Source: Anas platyrhynchos (lineage: Eukaryota > Chordata > Aves > Anseriformes > Anatidae). Taken from it: a stretch of DNA of 64,000 nt. Under the pieces are notes generated by a model, which was not told where the DNA came from, did not search any database, and saw only the letters and a program-made list of their open reading frames with translations. Location of the stretch: positions 1,033,501 to 1,097,500 of the forward strand of contig NC_092603.1 in the NCBI RefSeq assembly GCF_047663525.1, given 5' to 3'. Made by a program: the position numbers and the translations under genes. Shown here in pieces: positions 1 through 9,924 of the stretch (the first letter of the stretch is position 1; each line of letters opens with the position of its first letter).

Positions 1-385
1 CCTTTTTCATCTTGAGGACAGGCTTCCCTCTTATACCCTTCTCTCCACAGCAGTTCTTTTCAAAACACCTTTTCATTGGTCAAACAACTTTGCATATAAC
101 AACAGCAAACACCCAGAAATTCCATGCCTTAATGGCTGGAGAACAAGAGACCAGCTGGAGAACAAGAATCCAGAGACTGCATGGAGTCTCCTGAATCACC
201 CTTCTTTGTTCCCTCTAAACTCTTTTATATTCCTGATGGCCTCATCATTAAGAGTCTAATGTTATCTCAATCACGGGGTTTTCCAACCCCCATGGCCACA
301 CTCCCAAATCTCCCCCTTCTTTATTAATATCAACCATTTTCTCAACACAAATTACCACTCCACATATAACAACTCAATATATAAC
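1..385 (-). mobile_element. LTR-like family 1 element, partial, cut by window edge
   Basis: The segment matches, in reverse, the first part of the 1.4 kb repeat at 26726-28153 and the same-strand copy at 29200-29571, including the stretches around CTTGAGGACAGG and the terminal ATATAACA. It ends about 145 bp upstream of the hemITAM start codon of gene A. A second short ATATAACA end lies just inside position 385, suggesting a small duplication. The rest of the element is outside the window. Confidence 0.75.
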
Positions 386-529
386 AGGGGCATTGAATGG
401 CCGTGAGCTGTGGCAGGAAGCTCCAGCCCCGCCACTGGTTTGCACTTCACCAGTACAGCTCTGAGCATTTTGGTTTCCTGTCCTCTGGACCCTGTCGTGT
501 CCCCTCCACCTTCTGCGTGTCCTTCTGCC

Positions 530-614
530 ATGGAGGATGAGGATGGCTACATGGCCTTGGACAGGCGATGCAAGCGGGGTGCTGCGGAGAGGCCGGGACC
601 CCTCCGGGACGCAG
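530..614 (+). CDS. Gene A alternative first exon 1a: hemITAM cytoplasmic tail
   Basis: The 85-nt coding part starts at an ATG and ends at a CAG/GTAGCG donor in phase 1. It encodes a tail beginning [10 protein letters not shown]. This matches the hemITAM layout known from CLEC-2, Dectin-1, CLEC9A and NKp80: an acidic triplet directly before a single YxxL, which recruits Syk after receptor clustering. Joined to the TM exon at 3730 it stays in frame. The 5' flank has ETS-like GGAA cores (for example AGGAAG near 416), which is weak promoter evidence only. Confidence 0.8.
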
Positions 615-3600
615 GTAGCGGGGTCCGATCCTCCGTCCCACCATGGGTTTGTGGTGGCGAGAGCATACCCCGGGTGGCGATTGGTTGGCAGGGGGAAGAA
701 GCGGGGTGGTGCAGCTCTTGGGGTCCCAGAGAGTCACTCAAGCTGGGGAAACTGTGAGGTGGCTTACCGGGGATGCTTGCCTTTGATAAACTCGGTATTA
801 TGGAACAAAAATGGTTTTGCACCAGAACTGGGAACAAGGGCAAGCAGAGGAAATGCCAGAGAGGTGGTTCCATCGGTCTGTGAGGGCTGGAGATGGATGA
901 AGTGTGAGAAAAGAGAGAGAAAGGAAGCATTTTTGGGACCTCTGCTCTATGGAACCCGCTTGCACGGCAAAGTGCTTGGCAGTGCACACCCATTGTCTAG
1001 AATCATAACATTGGTCAGTGGTACACCACAGGAGGTAAATTTATGTAGTAGCACACTTCAGGGGAATAGGAGAAATGGGAAATAAGGGTCCCAGGGGAAA
1101 AGGGGATGTCCCTGGGACAGTGCATACTGAGAGTCCTTTAGGAAGAATGCTAAGGAATCGGTTGCAGCAAGGTTTGTAGCTCTGGGGGAGCATGGGAGGA
1201 TGGGGAGAGCATGCAGGGCTGATGCGTGTCTTTTGAAGGCACCTGCACTTGTTTGAGGACTTCCAGATGGATTTAGAGGTGGCTGCATGGTAAAATTCAG
1301 AGTCTCTCCTCCCCCCACCCAAAAAAACTGGCCAGTGCTCATCCCACCAATGCCCCACCAGAGCCAGATCTTGCTTTCCCCCAGCATTACCCCATTTATA
1401 TTGTTTTTCTTCATCTCTTGGAGGAACTTCTTCAAACAGGAAGTTCTTGTAAACAGGCTATCCAAAATAAATGTCTTGCAATTAAATTTTCTGGATGCAG
1501 ATTTTTACCAAAATATGTATATATATATAATTTTTTTAAGTTTTGCAAGCTATGGTCAGGATGGAGGCAGAGCCTTTTGAAGCCTTTTTTTTTTAATTAC
1601 TGGTGGTGGTGGTGGTGTGGTTTTTTTTTGACACCTTTTTTTTGATACCGTGAAGGAAGAGAAATGTAAAAGCGGGCCTGCCTCTGCTCACCACAGAAAA
1701 TAGAGTACAAAACTTTCCATGAGGTCAATGAGAGCTGAAGGCAGAGTAACAACGAACAGCAAATTGGACTGGTGGTGCTTTTTCCCCAGTCCTAGGAAGT
1801 GCCAGCTGCTCCATGCAGCAGAGACTAGGTCAAGCTGGCATGAAAAAATTAAATTAAACATCAAGATAATGCATATTTATTTTGCTGCAGAAAATAAGCA
1901 AGGAAAAAAACCCTCTTTGCCTCTTCTGGTGCAAAAGTTACAGGATAAATTACTTGGCGTGGAAGAAAAAGCAACAAATTGCAATCAAAACCATCCCCTT
2001 CCAGCTTTTGGGTTACACACAACTGATGCCCAAGCCGTATTCCAGGGAAGACACACCAAATACCACCTTTCTCCTCCTTCCCCGACTATCTGCTGGTACG
2101 AATTGGCCTGACCCCCATTAATAAATACATATATTATTTAAGGGCTTTTATTTTGTCTTTTGTCACCTCTCTGCTCTCCTGGCAGCTCAGCACCGCAGTG
2201 CTTGCTGTGGTCGCTAAAGACAAAAGGTGTTTTCTGCACCTCGAGAGGTGCGACCTCCTCCTGCCTTGAGGATGTCTGCCTACCTGCCATCCTTCGACTG
2301 AAAGGGACCACCATCCCTGGAGGTCTTTAAAGAGGTTTAAAGATGTTGAGCTTAGGGATATGGTTTAGTGAAGGACTTTTTAGTTTTAGGTCAGAGGTTG
2401 GACTAGGTGATCTGGAAGGTCTCTTCCAACCTAGATGATTCTGTGAAAGGAAAGTCTGTAGCATATATCTATGAACCTATAAAAGAAAAAAAAAAAAAAA
2501 AAAAACACAAACAAAACAAACAAAAAAAAAAACACACACACACACACACAAAAAAAAAAAACAAAAAAAAACAAAAAAAAACAAAAAAAAACACACAACA
2601 AAGAAGAAGACTAAATAAAGCCATTTCCTGGTGCTGGACGCAGGCGCAAGAAGGTTCAAGAAGGTTGGTCATAATGCAAAGGTTGCCCGGGGACGTTGTC
2701 ACTCCTGGGACGCTTCTGCAGGCGGGCGAGCTGACCATGGCTGGGGAAATTATGTACGCTGATTTAAGGCAGCCCGGAGGGGGCTCTTCACCTGTTGAGA
2801 GGCGTCACAGTAAGTGCAATTTTGGGTGGTGGGCGCTCACGGTGAGCTTCATTTCCCCCAGGAAGAGCTGGCGCTTTGGTCCGCTTGCATCTTGGCCAAG
2901 AAACATGGCCAAGTGCCAGTTGGGTTGCGGTGTTGATCCCGGTTTGTGCAGGCAGTGAAAGGAAGGAAGGAAAGAAGGAAGGACGGGGGAGAAAGAAGCT
3001 TGCAAATGGCCAGAGCTTCAACGATTTCACTGCTGGGGCTGCTCTCTCTGCAGCAAAAATCAGCCCTAACGCAAGCCGTTGGAAGTCAAAGCTTGGCGAA
3101 ACACGCCCAGGACCCTGGTGGAGAGGAGCTGTGGAGGGACCCGAGTCCCACCAGCTGCCACCTGTTCTAAATGAGGCCAATTTCCCAAGAGTTTGAGTCT
3201 GTCCCCCCTGCTCTTGAGGACCCCCACCGCCTCCCAGAGCACCTAGAGGTGACAGCCTCGCTTCCAAGCCCAACCTCAGCACCCAGCCTCCAACAGGAGC
3301 AAAGCCCACCACCAGGACTCCTTCCCCAGTGGAACCCACTGGTGCAACTGGGAAGCCGCAACCCAGCTGCTCCCCATCCCCTCCAAGCACCTGGAGGCTT
3401 TGCTCCAGCCAAAGCAGCACAACGGCGAGCAGTGGGACCCACGCGAGGAGGGTCCTGGGGTGGGAGATGCAGAGAGAAGGTTGTGATCGTTGGGTTTTCA
3501 CTTGTTTTTGTGTGATTGTGGAGGTAGCAAAGCAGCTGTCAACTTCTGCTCAAACATAGGGGCTCTCTTTTCTTTTCGTTTCATTTCTTTCTTTTCTTTT

Positions 3601-5944
3601 CTCATTATTTTATTACATTTTTATATTAATTTTATTGATTTATTTCATATTATTTCATTTTCACTTCATTGTATTTTAATTTTATTTTACAAGAAAGCAT
3701 TTTCTGAACAAAACCACGGACTCTTTCAGCTCCCGCCGTGTGCCCACGGTGGCACGGAGTCTTTCTGAAGCTGAGTGGGCTGGGCTACCTGGTGCTGCTG
3801 GTGCTGGTGGCGGTGCTCAGTGTGCAGGGTAAGTAAAACCCACTCGAAAACACATCTAAAACCCAAGCGATCACAAGGGAATGTGTACTTTGTTTGTTGT
3901 TTTTTTTTTTTTTCTTCGCCAAGGGGAGGACAGGGTTTTATCCCAGGAACCATGTAGATACCACGGGACGCATCCAGCAAGAGTAAATCCCCTCTCAAAA
4001 CAAACAAACAAACAAATAAAACAACAACAAAAACACAGAAAAACATACACACAAAAAAAAAGGCTTTTAAAGCAAGGGTGGTGGACACAAGCAACATTTT
4101 TATGCTTCTGCAAACGTTGGGTGCAATCATGACGAGAAAAAGAGTTTGCACAATAGATCTGGAAACCCAACTCAGCCCTGCTTGGTTTTCACGGTGAAGC
4201 ACACAAACAGCCTCAATCTCACCCCAAAATTTTACCTCCAAGTTTTTCAGAAGACGCCGACACCTCCCAACACTCTGCAGAACAAGAGTGAGGCCAGGGG
4301 AAGGAACAGGACGGAGGTGTGCATGGCTCCCTCCCTGCTGCGCTACTTCTGCCGCTGGAACAGCTCTGCAGGTAACCCCTTCCCCGGAGGGGTCCCTGTG
4401 GTGGGATGGGTGTCCCCGGGGGGCTGCAAGTCCAGCTTGGTGTCAATGAGCATGGTGAGGAAGAGCTCGTTTTGCTGATCATCTCCATCCTCTGTGGGCC
4501 TCCGGGAGGAGGAGGCACCTCTCCACCTTCCCCGTGCTCACCCCACCGTGTCCTCTTTGTGGTGGATGGGTGGGAAAAGCGGGCAGGAAAAATTTGGGAG
4601 GGGAGAGAGCTCCCTCCCCAGTGCCTCTTGGCTGGTTTGAGCGAGACCTCGAGCGCTTTTTGGGGTGTCTCATGGCTCCGTCTCCTCTCCAGGCCACGGG
4701 GGCTGCAAGCTGTGCCCCCAGTCTTGGCAGCTTTTGGGGGACCAGTGCTACCAGGTTTCCAAATCAATTGGGACTTGGATGGATGGCAAAAAAGACTGCG
4801 AAAGTCGGGGGTCCCATCTGGCCGTGCTCCGAAACACCGTCGATATGGTAAGTGCAGAGTGGAGAAGGCCTGAAAAAGATCCAAAAGTCCTTGGTTTTGG
4901 TGGGTAGAGGGGCAAAAACTGCCCCGGAGCTGCTGGTTGGTGGCAGGAGGCTTGGTAGCTCCAAGCAACCACCTGCTAAGAGGTGGAAAGAGGGCTGAAT
5001 CAGCACCAAAAGGGCTTTGGAGGCCCTTTCCCACCTTTGGCACGGAAGGAAAGAAGGACACAGAGCTCGGGGGGAGCCTCTGGTGTCTCAGGCTCTGAAT
5101 TTAAGCTCTTTCCACCCACTGAGTGAGGCAGCACCCAAGGCACAGGTCATGGTTAGGGCCCGTCTCTTTGAGGATGAACCAAACGGGTTCAAAAAGCCAG
5201 CTTTACACCCCAACAAGCCTCTTGCCCTGGAAGCCAACACTTCTCTCCCATTTCCCAGGAGCACTTACGTGAGATCATCCTCCAGGACAAGCTAACGGTG
5301 TGGATCGGATTAAAGGTATCCAACAACATATGGAAATGGGTGGACAACTCCTCCTTCGATGCCACCATGTGAGTACAGCTGCAACCCATGATGTGCAGAG
5401 CAGCTTTGCTCCATTTCAGCCCCAAGATCTCCAATATTTTGGTGTCCACAACAGTCTTGCAATGCCCTGGTAAGTCTTTGCAGCCTGAAAGTTGGCTGTA
5501 CTGAGCACTGTAACCCACCATCTCATCACACCTACGCAGCCAACGTGGTTTTAATGCCCTGGGCATGCTCCAGTGGAGGAAGGAGCCAGATGGTAGTGCA
5601 AGCACAGCAATCTGCACGCGCATCTGGGCAAGCCCGCAGCAAGAAGCCTCCTGGAGCCCAGTGAGACAGGCTGGGGGGAAGCTCCCATTGCCCCCTCTCC
5701 CAAGAGAGAAAGGAGCTGCTTTTGGGTGCTGATGGTTTTGGTTTGCAGGTTCCGTTCCCTTGGGAGTGTGGAGAACGGCTGCGTGACCTTCGTAGAGAAG
5801 GGGCTGGAAGACAATGGCTGTGGGAGCAAATACAAGTGGGTTTGCCAGACAGAACCCTTCCATCTCCTTTCAAAGACTGCAGGAGACAGAGACCTGTATG
5901 GTGCCCACCCTGAAAAGCCCATCCTGCAGGATGCTTGCTGCTAA
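530..5944 (+). CDS. Gene A: KLR-like C-type lectin-like receptor with alternative hemITAM or ITIM first exon
   Basis: Type II membrane receptor of the NK C-type lectin-like class. Exons by splice sites and phase: first exon 530-614 (hemITAM) or 2737-2809 (ITIM), transmembrane 3730-3828, stalk 4243-4371, CTLD1 4693-4847, CTLD2 5259-5368, CTLD3 5749-5944. The total is 774 or 762 nt, both divisible by three (257 or 253 aa). The TM exon encodes CPRWHG followed by an uncharged Leu/Val-rich helix. The CTLD shows CPQSW, QCYQVS, WIGL, KWVDNS, NGCVTF and KWVCQ, with no EPN or QPD calcium-site motif, so carbohydrate binding through calcium is unlikely. The stalk holds two cysteines that could dimerise the protein. 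The stalk acceptor at 4242 is chosen because it alone keeps the frame after a phase-1 donor; a CAG 8 bp further on would not. All exons are open. The gene converges on CLEC2-like gene E. Family membership is well supported; the ligand is inference. Confidence 0.85.
615..2736 (+). other. Gene A intron between alternative first exons
   Basis: No coding exon seen. The part at about 1040-1470 resembles the 5' flank of CLEC2-like gene E (9710-9880), so it may be an old duplicated promoter/first-exon region. The rest holds a CR1 3' end at about 2286-2455 and an A-rich and CA-rich tract at 2481-2610. The 59.4-62.0 kb part of gene C is the inverted duplicate of this intron. Confidence 0.6.
2286..2455 (+). 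mobile_element. CR1 LINE 3' end fragment
   Basis: Carries the usual CR1 3' UTR phrases (ACCATCCCTGGAGGTCTTTA, GGTTGGACTAGGTGATCTGG, TTCTGTGA) in the plus orientation. It lies between the hemITAM and ITIM first exons of gene A. Confidence 0.85.
2737..2809 (+). CDS. Gene A alternative first exon 1b: ITIM cytoplasmic tail
   Basis: The 73-nt coding part starts at ACCATGG, a strong start context, and ends at a GTAAGT donor in phase 1, the same phase as exon 1a. It encodes MAGEIMYADLRQP, a canonical ITIM (I-x-Y-x-x-L) of the kind that recruits SHP phosphatases. An acceptor-like CTTCTGCAG lies just upstream, but splicing exon 1a into it would hit a stop after about 14 codons. The exon is therefore best read as an alternative first exon and not as an internal exon. 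Confidence 0.8.
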
Positions 5945-6069
5945 TATTTGGGTTGAAGCCAACCCTCCTTGTTACGGCTCTGCAAGGAATTTCAGGGTTT
6001 GAACCCAACCAAGCACAGCCAAGAGTATTAGTGTAGGCTCTGTTGCAATTAGCTTCCAATTTTTATTTT

Positions 6070-6078
6070 TTTATTAAA
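6070..6078. terminator. Overlapping bidirectional poly(A) signals between genes A and E
   Basis: TTTATTAAA reads ATTAAA on the plus strand (6073-6078, for gene A) and AATAAA on the minus strand (6075-6070, for gene E). The A stop codon is about 130 bp upstream. The CR1 insertion now separates E's coding end from this signal. The same arrangement is kept in the E'/C and E''/B pairs. Confidence 0.65.
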
Positions 6079-6471
6079 AAATCCATCCAAATACGTTCAT
6101 ACAGACTGTATCTGTTCCAATCATACCTTGTCCTCCTTCCAATAGGAAGTTCAAAATATAATAGCATAATAGCATTATTGCATAGCACATCAGATTTACA
6201 GGTTTCAAATTCGTTACTACAAACATGCCGTTTGCAAACGTAGAAAAAAATAAAACACTACTTTCTGCTGCAGAAGCAGAGAGAGGAACAGCGATGCTGC
6301 TGACTTGAGTACAAAAGATTGACAGAGCCTTCACAAAAGAGCCTGAGCAGAAAGGAAACTCAGCAATACTGTTGTGGCAAAGAAGCAGACCTAAATAAGA
6401 TTTACAATTTTTTTCTGTCACTATCATGAGCTTTATGTTTATGGGATCTTTTACTCAGGGTAAATCTTTCG

Positions 6472-8055
6472 CTCGGTGCTTGGGCTCGGTACTGGGGCCG
6501 GTCCTCTTTAATATCTTCATCAATGATCTGGACAAGGGCATTGAGTGCACCCTCAGTAAGTTCACAGATGACACCAAGCTATGTGCATGTGTCGATCTGC
6601 TCGAGGGTAGGAAAGCTCTGCGGGAGGATCTGGATAGGCTGCACCGATGGGCTGAGGTCAACTGCATGAAGTTCAACAAGGCCAAGTGCCGGGTCCTGCA
6701 CCTGGGGCGCAATAACCCCAAGCAGAGCTACAGGCTGGGAGAGGAGTGGTTGGAGAGCTGCCTGGCAGAGAATGACCTGGGAGTGATGGTGGACAGTCGG
6801 CTGAATATGAGCCAGCAGTGTGCTCAGGTGGCCAAGAAGGCCAACGGCATCCTGGCTTGTATCAGAAACAGTGTGACCAGCAGGGCTAGGGAGGTGATCG
6901 TCCCCCTGTACTCAGCTCTGGTGAGGCCGCACCTCGAGTACTGTGTTCAGTTTTGGGCCCCTCGCTACAAGAAGGACACCGAGGTGCTTGAGCGGGTCCA
7001 GAGAAGGGCGACGAAGCTGGTGAGGGGCCTGGAGAGCAAGTCCTACGAGGAGAGGCTGAGGGAGCTGGGCTTGTTCAGCCTGGAGAAGAGGAGGCTCAGG
7101 GGTGACCTTATCGCTCTCTACAGATACCTCAAAGGAGGCTGTAGAGAGGTGGGGGTTGGCCTGTTCTCCCACGTGACTGGTGACAGGACAAGGAAGAATG
7201 GGTTTAAGTTGCGCCAGGGGAGTTTTAGGTTAGATATTAGGAAGAACTTCTTTACTGAAAGGGTTGTGAGGCACTGGAACAGGCTGCCCAGGGAAGTGGT
7301 GGAGTCACCATCTGTCCTGGTTTCAGTTAGAACAGAATTAATTTTCTTCCTAGTAGCTGGTGGAATGCTGTGTATTGGCTTAGGATGAGAAGAGTGCTGA
7401 TAACACCCCGATGTTTTAATTGTTGCAGAGCAGTGCTTATACTAAGCCAAGGATGTCTCAGCTTCTTGCTTTGTCCTGCCAAGAGGCAGGCTGGGGGTGC
7501 AGTAAGAGCTGGGAGGGGACAGACCCGGGACAGGTGACCCAAAGTAGGCAAAGGGGTATTCCATACCATCTGGGGTCATGCTAAACAATATATAGGGGTG
7601 GCTAGCCAGGGGGAGGGGGCCGGACTGCTCGGGGTTAGGCTGGGCATCGGTTAGCGGGTGTTGAGCAATTGCATTGTGCATCACTTGTTTGTACATATTA
7701 TTAGTAGTAGTACTATTATCACCATTGTATTATTATTATTATTTTTATTTTGTTATTATTGTCATTATTATTTTCCTGTTTTATAAAACTGTCTTTATCT
7801 CAGCTCACAGGTTTCACTTCCCGTTTCTCTCCCCTGTGCCCGATAGGGAGGGTGAGCGAACGCCTGTGTGGTGTGTAGCTGATAGACAGGCTCAACCATG
7901 ACACCATCCCTGGAAGTCTTTAAAAAACGGTTAGATGTAGAGCTTAGGGATATGGTTTAGTGGATGACTTGTCAGTATTAGGTCAGAGGTTGGACTCGAT
8001 GATCTTGAGGTCTCTTCCAATCTAGAAATTCTGTGATTCTGTGATTCTGTGATTC
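6472..8055 (+). mobile_element. 5'-truncated CR1 LINE, inserted in the last exon of gene E
   Basis: Starts within the reverse-transcriptase region ([16 protein letters not shown]-type peptide) and ends in repeated ATTCTGTG. The open frame 6426-7388 covers the C-terminal RT and maturase-like part, but the catalytic FADD is changed to FTDD, so it is dead. The flanks match E' sequence on both sides: the left flank is the reverse of the E' terminal codons and 3' UTR, the right flank the reverse of the YVLW codons. The insertion therefore splits E's terminal exon. A solo LTR is nested inside at 7313-7903. Confidence 0.9.
7313..7903 (+). mobile_element. Solo LTR, ERVK-like family 2, nested in CR1
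   Basis: The 591-bp element begins TGTCCTGG and ends CATGACA (TG...CA). It is flanked by a perfect 5-bp target duplication CCATC (7308-7312 and 7904-7908) inside CR1 sequence that is otherwise continuous. The 3' half contains a TTATTA-rich tract and a TTATAAAACTG segment followed by GTCTTTATCTCA. The copy at 16027-17522 carries a lysine PBS, which assigns the family to the betaretrovirus-like ERVK class. Confidence 0.9.
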
Positions 8056-9924
8056 GCGTCCAGAGGACGTAGTCATTGGGCCTGCTGCAGATCCAGTATT
8101 TCTCCGTGTGGCAGAGGGCTGAGCTGATCTCCTGGTTTAGGTACGCACAAGGGCCACCTCCCCACACCTCAAACCTGCAATGCAGACACACTCAGGAGTG
8201 AGCAGAAAAGGAAGTAGGAAAACTACCCTAAAAACGGGAAGAAAACCTGGGGTTTCCTCTCCTGGGAAGGTCAGAAGGGGCAGCATTCAAGGTTTAATAG
8301 GGGTTCAGAGCACAGCGTCCTTGGTCCGCACCAAGCCTCCCGTGGTGAACCAGTGGTGCGGTGGCAGGAGGAGGTCCCCATCCCAAAAGAGGCCATCCCA
8401 GATCCTATAAGAACTCCTGGCCTAATTGCCAACCCAAAGCACCCAACCCCAACATGCGGAGGGACTGACCAGTTGTTGAAGGCTGTGCCGTTGGTCCACC
8501 TCCACTGGCCGTTGACTTCCTCCTGCAGCCCGAACCAGTGGTTTCCTTGGCCCATGTATCGCTTGATGAAAGCCTTTAGAGAAGAAATAAAATAAAATAA
8601 ATAATAATCGGGTTTAAGCAATCCAGTCTTCCCAAAACAAAACTCAGCCAGGTTCTGCCTACAGCCTGCAGAGCACCCTGCAATAGGAAGGTGATTAGAT
8701 TCTACAATCCTTCAGTTTCACAGAAAAAGGAAGCCCCTTGAGGGCAAAGCTCAGGACAGCACCCATCTGGATGTAGGGACAGAGTTTTGGAGAAAATGTG
8801 ATATTGCTCATCCCCCAGCCCAGGATGGTACTTTCCCTGGGGCATCTTCTCCTGGCTTTGGCAGTGGGTGAAATTTGGGGGAAAATGGGTTTTTGGTCTG
8901 GTCCCACACATTTTCCACACCAGAGCGGGCACTGGGGCTCGTGCCCAGTTCTCACCAGTTCCTCCCAGCTGTCTATGGAGGTCAGGGAGGCTTCCATGGC
9001 CTTGCAGTTCTCCAAGCTGGTATTCCAGTTGCTTTCATTGTCCGAGAAATAGTAGCACTTGCTTTGGAAGCCGATCCACATGTCTGGGCACATGTGGGAG
9101 AATTGGGGATGTGATGAGCAAGACTGCAGACGCACAACTGTAAAAGGGGAAAACCGAGCAGGTGAGATGCATGGACAGCCACCAAAAAAAAAAAAAAAAA
9201 AAAGGCAAAAAAATAACATTTTTTTTAGTTATATGTATTCCCCTCCAGCAAGCGTAGGGGGGTTGGGATGCAGCAAGATGGGGCACCCGCTAGGAAAGGC
9301 TGAGTAGAACCTGGCTGAGGGGACAAAAGCGGGTGCTTCATGAAACAGACTCAGTGCTATGCTTGGAGGGCTTCTCATCCTGCTGGGAAAACCCTGGAAT
9401 TCCCCACTCCATCCCTGAAACAGGTTCCTGGCCCATCTCCCTGCCGTGGGGATGCTCCAGTGGGACTCACCAACCAAGGCCACCAGCGGAACAAGGACAA
9501 GGACACTCAGCACCACACACAGAGGAGCCAGGAGCTTTTGTACACGACAACATTTCTTTTCCATCCCATGGGGGCTGGAGTCTGGTGGAGAAGAGAGCAG
9601 GAGATGTGGGCTGGGTCTTTCCACCCCCCATTTGCCCTTTTTCTGCTGGATCCATGGTTGATCCTATAGCCCTCCCCCTTGGGATAGGAGCTCCCTTCTT
9701 TGAGGCCCTGCAGGTGGATTAAGAGGTGGCTACATGATAAAATTCAGAGTCTGTCCTCACCCACCAAAACACCCTGGCTGGTGCCCATCCCACCAGTGCC
9801 CCACTGGAGCCAGATCTCGCTTTCCCCCAGCATTACCCCATTTGCATTGTTTTTCTGCATCTCTTGGAGGGTTCAGCACTTCTTCTTGGTTGGGGTGATT
9901 TTTTTCTTGGGCTCCTTTCCCCAT
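7931..9924 (-). CDS. Gene E: CLEC2/CD69-like C-type lectin-like protein, damaged
   Basis: Type II protein of the CLEC2 class, whose mammalian members act as ligands of NKR-P1-type receptors. Exons (minus): 9924-9861, 9581-9471 (TM), 9137-8956 (CTLD1), 8573-8470 (CTLD2), 8174-7931 (CTLD3), giving 234 aa. Visible motifs are the TM helix LLAPLCVVLSVLVLVPLVAL, MWIGFQSKCYYFS, NHWFGL, GQWRWTNGTAF, CAYLNQEIS and YWICSRP. Two faults are seen against the twin E'. The first-exon donor reads GAG/ATGCAG where E' has GAG/GTGAAG. A CR1 insertion also cuts the last exon after YVLW and adds a 42-residue tail read from antisense CR1. The CTLD cysteines are all kept. A conserved Met in the TM exon (GMEKKCC) could serve as start if exon 1 is not spliced. 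It may be a pseudogene or encode an altered protein. Confidence 0.75.

Noticed and set aside
2700-2809. The ITIM exon as an internal exon spliced after the hemITAM exon
   Set aside because: Using the CTGCAG acceptor before its ATG with phase 1 gives a stop within about 14 codons, so the two motifs cannot be in one protein by that route.
4251-4371. Stalk exon of gene A starting at the stronger-looking TTTTTCAG acceptor (4251)
   Set aside because: With the phase-1 TM donor this leads to an early stop. The AAG acceptor 8 bp upstream keeps the frame in A, B and C, and the exon is then 129 nt in all three.
4693-5944. Calcium-dependent sugar-binding lectin function
   Set aside because: No EPN, QPD or WND-type calcium site is visible in any of the CTLDs here. 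They have the NK-type WIGL-like fold signature only.
6426-7388. A host gene encoding a 320-residue RT-like protein
   Set aside because: It is the 3' part of a CR1 LINE running into a nested LTR, with the catalytic FADD changed to FTDD.
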